Of a stretch of 64,000 bases of DNA, positions 1-30,500 are shown one piece after another (position 1 is the stretch's first letter; every line of letters starts with the position of its first letter). This DNA is from Rostratula benghalensis. Taxonomy: Eukaryota; Chordata; Aves; Charadriiformes; Rostratulidae. The stretch lies in assembly GCA_013399305.1 (NCBI GenBank), contig VXAI01000083.1, positions 1,853,003 through 1,917,002 on the forward strand. The letters are read 5' to 3'. The notes beneath the pieces are model-generated. The model did not search any database. It saw nothing but the letters and a program-made list of their open reading frames with translations, and had not been told where the DNA came from. Position numbers and translations under genes: made by a program.

Positions 1-700
1 AACAGGCCGCGCGCGCTCGCGCCCCGCCGCCCGGCCCAGCCCGGTGATTGGTGCAGGCCCGGACCCGGCGGACCCGAATGCCAGGCCGCGGCGGCGGCGG
101 CGGCGGGAGACCTGAGGCCCGACCACCTCCCTCCCCTCCCCGGGCCGCGGCCCGAGGCGCGGGGAGCCTCGAAGGTGAGCCCGGGAGTCAGGAACAACGC
201 CGAGGGGAGGACGGGGGACAATGGAGGCGGCTAGGCCTCACTGCAGGCCGCGCCCGAGGCCTTGCCGCCGCCCGGCCGGTCTGACGGCAGTCGCCCCTCA
301 GCGGGTCGGTGAGGTTCGATCGCCGCCGGCTGCTGCCGCGCTGGGAGGGCGCCGGCGGCCGTCGTCGGTGGGGCCGACGGCTGAGGGGCCTTTTCGGGCG
401 GCCAGAAAATGGCGGAAAACAAGATGTCGGCCGGCGGGGCGGGGAAGGCTGCGGCTCCGCGGGCTGTCGCGCCGCCGGGACAGGGGTTATCCCCGCCTCC
501 CCGTCCCGCCGCGGTCGCGGGAGGGCTGCGCCGCGCTGTCGCGATCCTCCGCGCTCCTTCGGACGCGGAAGAGCGCGGAGGATCGCGACAGCGCGGCGCA
601 GCCCTCCCGCGGAGCCCCCGCCGCCGGCTCATCTTCCGTGAAATCCCGTTAGGTTGTCATATCCCGTCGATTTTCTGTGTGAACCTGAACGTTAATGTGT
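1..700 (+). promoter_or_regulatory. ZNF711: CpG-island promoter and presumed non-coding first exon of ZNF711
   Basis: The first 650 bases are extremely GC- and CpG-rich and then change abruptly to the AT-rich sequence typical of the rest of the window. This is the expected start of a broadly expressed vertebrate gene. A good splice donor (CTCGAAG|GTGAGC) ends at 174, so a non-coding exon 1 ending there would fit splicing to the acceptor at 6213/6214, which lies 26 nt before the start codon. A YY1-like motif (AAAATGGCGG) sits at 406-415, a position often just downstream of a start site, so an alternative start near 380-400 is also possible. The exact start site cannot be read from sequence. 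Open frames here in several registers (for example 221-652 and 409-702) are most simply explained by lack of stop codons in GC-rich DNA. Confidence 0.75.
516..611. repeat. perfect 41-bp inverted repeat with 14-bp loop
   Basis: Bases 516-556 are the exact reverse complement of 571-611, separated by a 14-bp spacer that itself can add a few more pairs. The arms are GC-rich and contain the ATCC/GGAT core near the middle. If transcribed, the RNA would form a very stable hairpin in the ZNF711 5' region. An assembly or library fold-back artefact could create the same pattern. Confidence 0.97.
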
Positions 701-3700
701 GAATTGGGTTCTGCTGAAGATTTCTGCCTGAGCAAGATGTTTCTCGTTGCGTTTCGATGGGTTGCTGTATTAAAAATTAGGGGGGAAAACCACCCCAAAT
801 CCCGAACTGTCTTCATGGGATTCTCTTGTATTCTCGAGCTGGAATGTTAAGACATAAGATAATTAGAGAGCGTCTGGTTTCGATTTTTCATCTACCTATA
901 CGTTTATTTATTGTATCACCTCTCTGTCTGAGCTCGGTCATTTTGGTTTAATCAAAATATCATATGTTCACGAATATCTGAAACACCTGACAAAGTATGA
1001 TGTTGTGGTGTACTTTATTATACTAAACAAGACTTACATATTTTAAGGAGAAATTTTCAATTTTAAATGAGACCTTAAGTCTCACATATGCTTTATGTGA
1101 AAATGTATCACTTGAACATATTAGGAATAATTTTATGTGTAAACTGGGCAGATGCCTAATATTTGCAGGATCAGGCTGTTTAGGATGTAACAAAATGCTT
1201 TCAGTACATAGTCTTTGTTTATGTTTATTTAAGTTGAAATTGATACTTTGTAGAAATATTTTTTTATGTTATAAAAATTTTAAATATGGCAACAATGCCT
1301 AGAAACTAGCATGTTGATGGGAGCTTCATTGTGCCTCTGGGTTCAAGAATGGCACCCTTTTTTCCCTGGGAAGTGTAGAAGTGCTGAGGCATTTAGGTTT
1401 TTCCCTCCTTAAAATGCGTAACTGAAGATCTCTCAATTTAGGGTGTTCTCTGAAAGCTTTCTCAAAGAAAATTGAAATATCAATGCTTGTTCTATTACTG
1501 CTTTTATGGGAAGACTAAGCTAGGAATAAATCAGTGTATATCCTAAAAGCAATGCTTAGAACGGCCAGGGCCTTTACCAGGTTTTCAATTTATTGTTGCT
1601 GTTACATGTTCTCAGGTAGTCTCAAATTGTCAACTGTTACCTTTGATATAAAAAAATAAATTTACGTTATTAATTTACATTAGTGTTTCTGGCTGTAGAA
1701 AGAGAGGTCATATAACCCTTTTTTTTTACTCTCAAATTAATTTCTTGATCTTGGCTGAGCCCTGACTAAGGAAGAGCTTTGGTATGAAGAACTGAAATAG
1801 GTTAAAATCAACCTTCTCCTGCAGGTAGTTAAAAAGAGAGCTATGTTTTTCAAAAAAGCAAAACAATTTCAGATACAATTGTATTTTTAAAATTTAGCTT
1901 GGAGGCACCACTCTGGGAGTCTCAGTTTAGGTTTCATGGAATTCTTCATTTTGGGATCTGATGGTAATGTGCTCCTTCCTGGTGCAAAATAACATACTAT
2001 AATTTAAAAAAAAAAATAATTAATGGCACATTATAAAGCGATAATATTTTGTTGGCTGATATTAATAAAGAATCTTCACAGTATTTTCTTCTAAATACAC
2101 AGAGGAGAAGGGGAATTAAAAGGCAAGACTTGAGATCTTAATTAGAGGCAAGAGAGGTGTGGGTAAGTTTAGGATTATGACAGTATACGTAACTATGGCT
2201 TTCTGCCTTATTTCTCTCTGTTTTTAAAACATGATTGGACCACTTCTGTGATTGTGTGGGTATGTTACACGGTGTACTACAGAAAGAAGCTTTGAAGAAC
2301 CACCATTAATCACTGTACTACATTTTCTGTTGCTTTCAATAATAAGCTTTGCATGCATATGTAGCGTATGAAACTAAATCTGCACTACTGCAATCTACAA
2401 GCAAAAATAATGAGTTGTAGCAGAGTCGAGGGCCTTATCTCGTTAATTATTCCAGCATAGCAGTAAGGGTTTTTCCTGCTGTCACTGCATTCCTTCAACA
2501 CCCAAAAGTAGATACAAAAAATACATAAATCTGTGACTGCATATTTGATGCAACTGTGTTCTTTGTCTGCATTGAGAGTTTAGAAGAGTATCATTAAGTA
2601 ATGGCTGGATACCAGCTGCATCAACCAAGGTACAGCTTCAGTGTGTTTATTGCTAGTGTGTCCTCATCTATGTCTGGTTCTAGTGGAAGTTTAAGGTATT
2701 CATAGTACTATGTGCCAAGAAGGTGCCATCCCATAACTTTGGTAATTTTTATAGTCCTGTTAGCTTCTGGGAAGATAATCCTTTTAGTGATCTTTTGCTT
2801 TTCTTGTAGAAATTTTAATTTAAATTAAAACTGTAGTCTGACTTTATTGAATTTTCTGAGTAGCACAATATGTAATACACATGTATTTGGGCGGCTAATT
2901 AGATAATCTGAAAATAAATTGCTTATTATGAAGGAAGAAAAGCCTGCATACTCTTCCTGTACTTTCAGATTTATATAATTTAGGTTAATTGTTTGTATCT
3001 GTTTATGTTAAAAAATAGGGACTGAACATAAAGGCCATGGTCAGGAAATTATCGAGTTTGGCATCAATTCTGAAATGGCTTATATTAAATTAGCAATTTA
3101 TGGTCTAGAGCTGTGCATTATTTTGCAATAGCAACTACTCTTTAGCTACCTTAAGAATTTCAGCTGGCTGCAACAAAAATTTAGGGGTGATAGAGCATTG
3201 CATTATGCTTCTGAGGTTACGTTGTAATTATTATAATAGTGAAAGAATTTTATTTTGGAGCTAAAACTTAAAACTACATTGGAATTTGGTTGTATGGTTG
3301 GAACTGGTTAGTTAAATCTTTGACTGTTTTCCTAATTGATAATGGTTGAGTTGTATTTTTATGTTAGTTGTACTCCCAGCTGTGGCTTTACTGTGATTTA
3401 CTCTGTTGTGGCACCATGAAGAAATTACATTGGGGAATTACTGTAGCTCTGCAAGAAGAGTGTTACGTTGCTGTCCCGGAGTGTAGATTGTTGGGGTTTT
3501 TTTTGAAGAGAGAAGCAGGTTTGGGCAGATAATGGAGGGAGAAAATCTTGAAAGGATGATAGTCACACTAGGTGATAGTTCTTTGGTTCTTGATTCTGGC
3601 TTAGATGGATCTTGTGCTTTCAGGCACTTGAGTCATATGTTCTTACAGCTTGACTTGTTTTATTATTTGCCTTACTTGACTACGTTAGCACTTAACTCTG

Positions 3701-6213
3701 TCGAGGTGTATTTCATTGCAGTAGAGTTGTCAAATATCTTGTTCCACATAGTACTTGAAGTTTCTATTCTATTTTGGATTTAGATGCTCAGGCTTAAACA
3801 AATCTTTACAGTAGGATAAGGGTCAACTTTTATGAGATCTAGAAGAGCAACTTGGTCTACAACAGTAAAAAAAAAAAAAAAAAAGTATTTGTGAGACTTA
3901 CTCTTAAAAGAACTCTATTCATCTCTGCACTACCGGGTTCCAGGTAGCTCTCACATGAGCTCTTACTCTATGTTCACTTCCCACAGCTCCTAAAACTCTT
4001 AATTTCTGCTCTGATACTGTCACTTATTTCTGATTCCTGGATATGAGAGGGCAGGAGAGTACAGTTTTTTGGTCTTGTGCAGCATGGATTTTTTTAAACT
4101 AGAGATTTTTCCTCTATGAAAGCCTTGCTCTCTGTGTACTCCTGTAGCAGCTTCTGTGGAGTCACTTTGTCTGCCCTGAGAACTTGTGTAAAAGTCTTTT
4201 GGGTTGCAGCAAATTGTGAAACAATTCAGAATCCCCACACTTTAATACTCTCAATGCAGATAATATGGAGGAAAGCTGATTTGTCCTTTTTTTCTTCTGT
4301 TTTGTGGAAGCACTCTGTCAAGGAAATGTTACACGCTTTTTCTTTCTCTGAAAGCAAGTTTGTGTAGCTTTACCCCATGAGCATCCTCAAGACAGAAATG
4401 ATGCCAGAAATTGAGATCTTGGTAAAATTAAGTTTAGTGAGAAGCTCAACATTTACTCTCTATGTGTGGAAATTCTTGGATGTAATTGGAATTGCATTTT
4501 AATGAATGCAAAAATCTCAGAAGTAAAACTCAGAATAAAACTGGCATGACCATGTGGCAAGATTTGAAGAACTGCTTTAACTTTGAAAGACTGAAGAAAA
4601 TAGACAAGTTTGACAGAAGAGAAGTCAGGAAAACAGATGCCCCTAAGCATTAAGAGGAATTAGAAGAACCAAAGCTACAAAGCCGTTGTCAGAAACAAAA
4701 AAATTCAAGCTAAAGATGTAACAGTGAAAAATGGCAGTGTTGGTATTTCACAAAGAGTTGGTGGGTCCATTCTATCAGAAGCTTTAAAGGATCTGTTTTC
4801 TCTTAGAGGGATGTTGCAGAAAACTGCATGGGACCAGCTTTTCCCTGGCAGCAGAAATGAGGCAGCACAGAAGAGACAGTGTTGGAAGACAGGAGTTGTA
4901 GAATAACGTGGCAGTTTTGAACTAAATTGTCAACCAGTGTGTATAATACGGTCCAAATGCTGGAATGGCGAGTGGTGTCAGCAAAGGAGTCTCTTGGGCA
5001 CTTTCATTTCTTCAGCAGGTGTCATGGCAGTGGAGAGAATGAAATTGGCCTTTCTTATGCTCAGCTGTTGCCTGTTAAAAGGTAACAGTACTCTGCACTG
5101 TGCCTGCAAATAAAACTGAGGACTGGGTACATTTTCTACCAGAACTTTTGTCAGACTTTTTTAATGATGTAGAGGGGTTCATACATAGCCACTGGAAGAG
5201 GAAACCAACTTTGGCAGGTTTGTTCTTGTAAATGGAGTGCACTACACAGCTTTTTCAAAACTTAGCTGTACTTAGACATAATGTCCAATTAAATTTACAC
5301 ATTAAAGTTTGTTTTGAAATATCTAGTAGATATTGTGAAAGAATGTGAAAAACTGTTGTTCCCAATACAGTTCTCAACTTGCTGTGGTGCAGCTTCACAC
5401 ATCCGTGATCACCAACCTTGATAATTACTTAAAGAGAATATACAGAGAGGGATAGAGCAACGGGGACCTCTTTGTGTGTAGTTGCTCATGTATGCTGTTA
5501 CGGTAGGGAGTGTTGTTAGTGATAGCACCTGTGTGCTGTTTGTGTCCAGCTTGTATTTCTTGCTTCTACAGGCAGTTAGCTACAATTTGTTGAAGGGAAA
5601 TTTACCTTGCTTCTTGACAGTTTCTGTTTCTAGATAATAAGTTTCCTGTAAATAGGCTTATTGGTATTGTTTTGTTTCTAGAGCCCGATAGTACTGCTTG
5701 TATTGCAGGTGAGATTTTTGCTGCAGTCAGTGAGCTGTTACCCTGTGGATATAGTCTCATGGAACTGCACAAACGTTTTAGTGTTCAGTTTGAGTTGGGG
5801 AAATTGAAGGCATTTCTTGTGCTTACTGCTCTTAGAAATAAAGCAATGTTGAATTCTGTACTTCTGGATGCTGAAGATAACTAGAAAGTACTTTCCAGTT
5901 AAATTCCACAGATTATAAACAGAATTGTTCTAAGAGAGGCAGTAACCAAAGATTGACATTAAAAAATACTTCTAAGGCCTGACCAAGAACTACTGACATG
6001 TTTAATTTTGCTCACACATGTAATTCTTTTAACTACTGTAGGTCTACTAACAGATGGAAATATTTTCACCATCACTTAAAAAAAAAAATAAATAAAATGA
6101 AGTGTATTATATGAAGTACTGAGGCTTTTCCTTGAAGTCTTGGGTAAATAAGCTAATCGATACAAGTACAATACAACTATTCAATATAAATTCTGATTTT
6201 GCTTTTATTGCAG
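700..6213 (+). other. ZNF711 first (5'-UTR) intron
   Basis: AT-rich, no recognisable coding exon. It contains A-runs (for example near 3867-3885) and one 27-nt segment, 5682-5708, bounded by a strong acceptor (TTTGTTTCTAG) and a strong donor (CAG|GTGAGA), which could be an optional 5'-UTR microexon. No repeat family was recognised by eye. Confidence 0.6.
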
Positions 6214-6239
6214 ATACTTGTGAATGAACTTAGCTGAAT

Positions 6240-22860
<16,621 letters not shown>

Positions 22861-24540
22861 TATAGGAGCTCAAGAAGGAAGCAATGTAGAAACTGTGATA
22901 CGCTAATTGGGGAAAAAAAAAAAATATCTCATGAACTGTTTCTCCTGGTTTCAAAGCTTGATATTAAATCATAACTTTACATTCTTTGTATTAAAAGTCT
23001 TAAAAGTATTAGGGTTGACAGGGGATCTCATAGCCCTATGATTGTTGCTTATCAGAACCTAAAGAGCACTATAGAATGCAGAAGGATGGATGAATGTCTT
23101 AAATTTGCAGAAAGATGAATGAATGTCTACAAATGAATAATATTACCCATTGTTAAGCTGTAGAAGACAAAACGAAGATGATTGTGTTACCCCTTTTGTC
23201 AGTAACAGCATTTGTCTCCAGTATGGTAACAGTTCAGGTACACGGTGGGGTTATCTACATACTGTTTGCAAAGGCAACTGAGTCTGACTTCTCCTGTGGC
23301 TTTCAAAGGGGAGGATTAGTCGGTCACTTCATCATCATGTTTTTACATCCTGCCTGGAAATTAAACTCCAGAACTGGTCAAAATTGGGGGGTTGACCCTT
23401 TTTTTTTTAAATTTTTTAAAAGCATTTCATTGGGAAACTTTTTTGTTCCCTTTCTTAGTTTAGGTCCAACGAGTCATTTTTTTCAATGGTTTTCAAAGCT
23501 GCTAACCTACTTTATTGCAGGATATGATGTTTAAAATATAGCATTATGTTATGATCTCAAAGGTGGTGTTCTGGTGCTAGGGTTAAAGATGTGTATGTAT
23601 ATAATTTCCCTTTTTTATCTGAAACTGCAGTTGAATGTTGTTCAGTATGGCACATATAACAAAATTAACTCTGAATTTGACTTTTTTTTTTTAAGGATAA
23701 AATGGATGCAGCTCGTAGTGTTGTGACTCAACACTGATTATTTTTTCTCTCGCTACTTTAAAGTCTTCTCTAAAGGGAATATTAAAAACAAAGTTGAAAA
23801 ATCGAAGGGTTTTTTAATTAAATTTCAGAGTACTTAGAAGTTCTTTAGGGCAGTGTTCTTAACAGGTATGACTAATGTTGTCCTACCTCCTAATATGAAA
23901 TTTTCAATATAGACTTAAAAATTGCACCTTTTAATCAATTCTTGAAAAAAAAACTATACCGTGCTACAAACACGCATTTTTTAATCTGTAAGAAAGTATA
24001 TATGCAGTATTTAACCAGAGAAATATGCTGCCACTAGAGTTTGGAGGTGGATCTTCAGTTTCCAGTGTATACATTTAAAATATGCATCCCTTTAAACAAT
24101 GCTTTGTGTTAGCATGCTGCAAATCAAATGGCGCTTAATATAACAAGCTGGTCTAGGGCTATTTAATGAAAAACCTGGTCATAAATGTTACGCATATAAT
24201 GTGTATTTTTTACTTTTTTTAGTTGCTTCATGTTTGCACACAGCTGTTCACATGATAAATTGTAACTTCATGCTATATTGTGGCTTTGTGTTTCAGATAA
24301 TGTTCATATTTTGTTTTTGCACCAGATGAGAATCAGTTCCTTGAGAATAAATTTTTTTTATATTTCTAAACTTCAGAAAGTTAAATTTGGGAAATCTCTT
24401 AGAAAAATACGTGTTTTATGTGGCTGTAAAAAATGATGTACACGCTGTAAAATAAGATTGTCACTGTTCTGTGGGATTATTATTTCTAAATGTGTTACTC
24501 ATCGTAACGGGCATACAATAAAATGCATCTCTTGCACTCC
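22861..24540 (+). other. ZNF711: ZNF711 3' UTR
   Basis: AT-rich, without a meaningful open frame, running from the stop codon to a poly(A) signal. Long AT-rich 3' UTRs are usual for the family. The end is placed about 20 nt after the AATAAA at 24517; an earlier AATAAA-type hexamer near 24346 could give a slightly shorter form. Confidence 0.75.
24517..24522 (+). terminator. ZNF711: poly(A) signal AATAAA of ZNF711
   Basis: Canonical AATAAA followed after about 20 nt by a T-rich/GT-containing stretch (TTTTTTTGGAGTTTG), as expected around a cleavage site. It is the last strong signal before intergenic sequence. Confidence 0.7.
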
Positions 24541-24559
24541 AATTTTTTTGGAGTTTGCT

Positions 24560-27500
24560 TTTCATTTATGGTGCTTAGGAAAGACTCAGTCCGTGTAAAC
24601 TTGCCTAGTATTTTTAATGACATGATTCACTAATTGATATGTGATAACATTTCAGGCAAGGAGGTTACTTGAGCTGCATTTATCAGACTAGTGAGGGGAG
24701 TGTTTGGGGTTTAGACTGACCCTTTCAAGTTACAGGTAACATACTTGTGCTTATTTCCAAAATAATTATCAAATGTGATACTGACATTCCTTTGAATTTT
24801 TTTCCTTTAAGTAAAGAGAACATAAAACTTCTCGTATATCTGGGGGAAAGCCAGGTAGGTTTTTTTTCTTTTTATCTGTGTAATAAGAATGAGTTGCAAA
24901 ATACTAAAAATACTGCTTTCTTAAATTCTCTCTCTTTTAGAGTGCTTGAGTTATGACATCAGTAATAGATGAAAAAATTAAGAGGAGAATGTGATTTTAA
25001 ATGAACTCTTCATCAAGGATTTCCAACAGCCTTTTAGCCCGTGAACTCATAAGCTTTGTTCTAAAAACTGGAAATGACGCAGACGTGAGCTCCTTCCCCT
25101 GGGGTTTGTTTATAGAACTGGTTTGGGTTTTTATATCCAGCAATGGAAGAAGGACGTAGCATTCAAAAAATCTTAAGATATTAAAGCTTTGTATTGTTTA
25201 CAATTTTAATGCTTTATTCCTGCATGTTATATTAAATACATAGACTGAAGGAGTTTCTCCATAGCAGACTGAAGATGATCATGCTGACTGACAAATCCAC
25301 ACTGGCACATTTTCCCACCGTACAGATGGATGGAATCATCAGGTACTTGAGTGTTTTAAACATTTTCTATGGCCAGTTTTTTTAAAAAGACTTAATCCCA
25401 CATTGCTGGAGGCTCCATCACTGTCTGTGGGGTACAGAACATGATGTGGGGGCTGGAAATGACAGAAACTAAATTTCTGGAGAGCCAGCCTTTTCAACAG
25501 TGGTATGGAATCTGAACATAATGCTTACAGCATGGCATTCACATCAGAGTTGGGTACCATTAATTTTTTCATACTGGTATTTTCTGGTGACTGTTTACAG
25601 TGTCTATTTGAGGATAACAGTCTTGTTTTCTTCCAAGGAGTGCAGTGCAGTGAAAAGCTTTGACCTTCACATATCTGTTAGTTTAAAATTACTTCTGGGG
25701 GTTAATTCTTCCTGTGATGATCAGTTGTTCAGTGTGAGATTACTGTTCAGTTCGGAGTTTGGTGAGTGGTATCTGCTGTTCCTAACAGCACGTTACACTG
25801 TGGGGCACCAGGTTTGTTACCTAGATTTTCTAGTGCATCTGTTTTTTCCCTGCTCGAAAACCACATACAGGAAAGGACACAGAAGTTTTTCTTGCCATCT
25901 TTATCGATAGCAGAAAGTGTACAGTGGATGCCAGATAAAAATTTAATTCATTTACAGCTTCATCATTGTATCATAGAATGATGACTTTCTGTAACTTTAT
26001 ATTACAGAAGTAGAAATCAGTATTGAGGTTTAGCAGTCTGTAAGTGCACCCAGTGAATTTTCTCTTGAATTAGGGCAAAAAAAATCATACCTTCTGGAGC
26101 ATTAAAATCTGGGAGGAACATGTTTCTCAAGATGGGAGGGAGGGATCAGTGGTTGGAAATACTACAAATGTAGCTGGTTCTTCCGAGCTGCAGTCCACAT
26201 AGAGGAGTGTACATGGGGCTTGAAGCGGGTGCAGAGTAGTACAGTGCTTTTGGTGATGGCTTTGGGGAGATCCAGAGTTAAAACTTGGCAGGATGGTCAC
26301 AGGCAGCCTTGTCCCAGGTGGGGTCTCCAAGTTGAGTTACACTTCCCCTCGGTTGGTTTATTGCATTAGCATTTTGAACATTTCTTTCTTCACAGTAATT
26401 GTTTGTCTCTTCTCTCGGCAGCGTACGGACAATGAGTCCTAGCTAAGAAGAAAGACTCTGGAAACAAGGTCTGCCAAAGAGAGGAGAAGCCTTCACCCAC
26501 ACGCTGATGAGGTTCCTGGATTGCTACCTGTATGTTGTTAAATTTCAAACAATTTAACATAATAAGCTTCTCCGACTTTTTCCTTGAGCAGTGGTTTTAA
26601 AATTCATTTAAATTCATTTAATTCATTTAAAATCATTTAAAATTATGATGCCACTGGGAGAGTGTGTGTGTCTAGGTGGCCCTTTGCTGGTTCTGTCCAG
26701 TGCCACTGAGAGTTGAAGACTTGAGGGTGAACTTGTTTGAAATTCTGCCAGTGCTGCTGCTTCTTCCAGAATTGACCTCATTCTGTGTAGCTCTGGGTGT
26801 CAGAGCTTCTCCAAGCTGTCTGCCCAAGCTGGATGGGGAACAGGCAAAGGAGAGGGTTGAAGCTGTTAGGAGGGCTCTGGTGGTTTTAGGGAAAAAAAAA
26901 TAAATGAAAAAGTAATGCTGTGATGGATGAAAGAAGGAAGGAATCAACAAGAAAAGGCATGGGCAGGTGTGACAGCAGGGCTGTGGAGGAAAAGGTTTAG
27001 AAATTGGGGTTAGGGAAGGGAAAATAATGTGCCTGCTAAACACAGAGAAACCCAAGAGGAAGTGGTATTGTATGCCATGCTCTTACTTTGTGTGTGGTGT
27101 TTGAGTACTTTACGATCTTTTTATTGATAAAATCAGGTTTAGGTAGAATGTTGGGATGGGATTTTTTTTACTTTTTTTTTACTTTTTTTTTTTTTCTCAT
27201 AGAACTACGTTTTCCTGGGAAGTGAAATCCTGTGCTAAAGCAAGTGGTTGGTTGTTATTTCTGACATAAGATTTTATTAGAAAGTGACATTTTAAGTCTT
27301 CTGAAATGGAGTAAAATTTCACCTGACTCCTCAGCACTTTGACACAGTTCCTAGATTTATTTCAGGGCGCTTTCCCAGTAAATAGTCAAGAGAATTTTGA
27401 TGGCTATTGTATTGTTACCATGGGGGTGGCATTTTAAAAATGCACCATGTCAAATTGCAGGGAAATTCTTAGATCTTTGTATTTCCCCAGATCCCTGCTC

Positions 27501-30500
27501 TGTGTAGTCTATACTCCTGTCCTGCCTGGTTCTCTCCCCTGAGGTGGCAGCAGACCACGTTCTGTTACCCAGACTGGTGAAGCCTTTAGGATGGGATAAA
27601 GTGCTCTACAGGCAGGTCCTGCTTAGTTGTTTTCAAAGCTGATGAGTTCCTAAGTGGGGCGAGGAAGCAAGTGAAGGAGGGACAGTACCACCACCTGTAC
27701 GCCTTGTAGTCCTTTGACTTAAGTGTTGAATGATAAAAGTTGGGTTTGTGTTTTGGTGTTGTGTTTTATTACCTGTCTGATGTCTCCTGTCGTTGTTGTG
27801 AAATTGCATAATCACTGTGAGGTACCCATCACTGGGTGTGATTGTTTTTCATGCAGAGGTGCTTTCTGCAGGGATGCTGGTGTATGTCTTGTCTCCTGCC
27901 ACTTTTTCAGTACAGGCTTTGAAGGCATTGTGTTGAGAACAGTCTTTGCCCGTCAGATTGTTCCAGATCTGTCCCTACAGCAACACTAACAGGGTACATT
28001 GCCTTTCCCGGTGTTGGTGATGGGATGGCACTCCCTGCTACCAGCAGTAGGGAAGGTGACCTGAGCTGGAAAGCTGTTCCCTGCCTGGGAGCACAACACT
28101 GAGGTAGTTCAGCTGGTGCCTGACTGTGTGCAGGTTTCTCTGCTGCCTGCTCCTGCCCTGCTGTCTGTGACGTGCACTCACGTGTGGTGTGCACTTGCTT
28201 GAGCAAGCAGTGAGTTTCACAGACAGGTGGAAGGGTGGCTCTGTTCTCAGATTCACTCCCTGGGGGTTTGTTTTATTTTAGTGACGCACTAAGAAATCCT
28301 TAAAAACCAGGCGCAGTTAAAAATGAGTCATGTCTTGATCATCATCTGTTTTTTGGTTTTATATTCTTCAGGTCTCGAATGTCCACAATTAAAGGTAATG
28401 AAGTTGAGAGAGAGAAAATACAGAAGACGACCAACAGAGTGCTCTCGGGGTCAAGGTGAGTGTGTGGGGACTCTAGAGAGGGAAGGCTGGAGTTGTCAGT
28501 AGCCTCTGAACAAGGGTTTTATTTGGCTTTTATTTTACAGCCAAGGCAGGGGAAGTGTTCCATATTCTGTACTGAGTTGCATGGAAAAGGCAGTAATAGA
28601 AACCAGAAGACCGTTTTCTCCTGCTCTTCAGTGTAAGAACCAGAAGCTCTGTATGCTATTAGATCTGGTTAGGGGGTGAAAATTTAGAAATAATTAGTAT
28701 TATCATAAAGAAGTAAAACTATTGATACAGACATTCTTAGCAGGGCGGTTGCTGTTCTAAATAGATGAAGTAAGTGCTCTCTTTGATTTTTCTTATTCGT
28801 TCCTGAAGCAGATCTGCCTGAAATTGAGATGAAAAGTTCTCCATGACGTTTGTAATCAGGGTGGTAATTAGGATTTACACAGATGAGTAGATGAGAAAAA
28901 TGGGTTTCTCTAACCTCCAGCAGACAGGTTATGTCAATGTGTGCCAGTGCAACAGCAAAGAGGCAACACATGAGGCTACAGAAAATAAAATGTACTTTTA
29001 TAATAAAATACCAAGCTTGCTCCTTAAACAAATCTCATTTGAAATCAGAACAAGCCCCAAACAGCTATTTAGGCTTCCTCTCCTGGTCTCACCCAGCAGC
29101 AGCCAGAGCCCAGTGTGATGGCATTGAACAAAGAGGAAGGCAATCACATTTCTTTTGATCATTCAGGTCACCACAGGGCAAAGTCATTAGGTGACAATGT
29201 AACTGTAGGAATACAGTTGGACACTATTCTGTGTCATTAGTGTGTTAACTCCTTGTCTGTATGCACCCAATATTGAACTGCTCTACAGAAGTGGGGTTAT
29301 TTTAGAATCTAATAGTGATTGCAGAGGGGTAAGGCACCCCTCATCCAAACGAGGATCTTTAACTAAATTTTAAACCTCTTTCTATAGAGTGAGGCTGAAG
29401 TGATTCTTGTTTGATGGGGCAGACTCTTACTTGGGCTTGTCTGTAGCTGGCCATAGTTAAGCTGTGCAGGCTTCAGGCTGGGCTCTTTGACAGCCCAGCA
29501 TGGCCCGAGTGTTGGGCTGGCAGCAGCAGGAGCAAAGGGCACCAAACCCTCTGCCTCTACTTGCCAAGATTCATTTAGAGGAACAGGTTGTCTAAAAAAA
29601 AAGGAAAGGCAGTATCACACCTCCTCAACCAACCCCCTCCAGCCTGTCACACAGCCAGGGGATGTTTGCAGTACAGACGGACAGACATGATTCAGAAAGT
29701 TTGATTGAGGTTTATTTCCTAGGTACACACAGCCTCCACTCTTTCACCACTAACCACTGACTGTGATATACAGGATTTGTGCATAGAAATACATGTTTGC
29801 AGAAATAAAGCAAAGCAAGAAGCCCCTAATAAAGAGCGAGCACCTTTCCATGGCATAGTTCAAAATGTCCCCTGTGATTCTCTGCACTGTGTTGCTCAGA
29901 CAACTCCTTAATTATCAATACCAGATCTTTTTGAGAGAACTGCTGTGGTCCTGCAAGGAGCAAAACCTGTACATGGCAAGTTGCTCCAATAATGAAATTC
30001 AGTCTGTGAGCTATTTTCTTACTAAGCTTCTCTTTATAAAAATATACCAAGTTCTTACAATTTTCCAGCATAGCAAGTAAATACTTCTGGCTGCTTTAGG
30101 GGCGTGTAAAGGTTCAGCTGAAAATACATCAACTCTGAAGTCAAGAACATTCTTCAAAATTGGTGTGTGCCAAATCATTTCACTGAACTGGGTAAGTCTG
30201 GGGTTTGCCAATTCCGGTAGCCGAGTTTGAGGAGTTCTTTATCTGGAGTAACTCTCCTTTCTGTTTCAGCTTCTCATACACAGGCAGCTAGAAGGTAAGA
30301 TTTTTCAGTGAGGTATTTGTCAAGTTCCACTCGTGGGTTGTTCCTGGCGTTTGTTTTGTCTTCAACAGCGATTCAACCTGTGAGTCTGTACCAAAATCAG
30401 CCAATCCTCTGTCAGACTTCACTTTGTATCGTTCTCACTTCTCAGACAGAAAATACAGCAATGAGTGCAAAAAGGAAAAGGTTTCAGACTTCTTTTGTCT

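Noticed and set aside
221..702. Open frames of about 100-143 codons in the first CpG island, including one starting at the ATGGCGG motif
   Set aside because: No recognisable product; multiple frames on both strands are open because of the GC content, and part of the length is the 41-bp palindrome.
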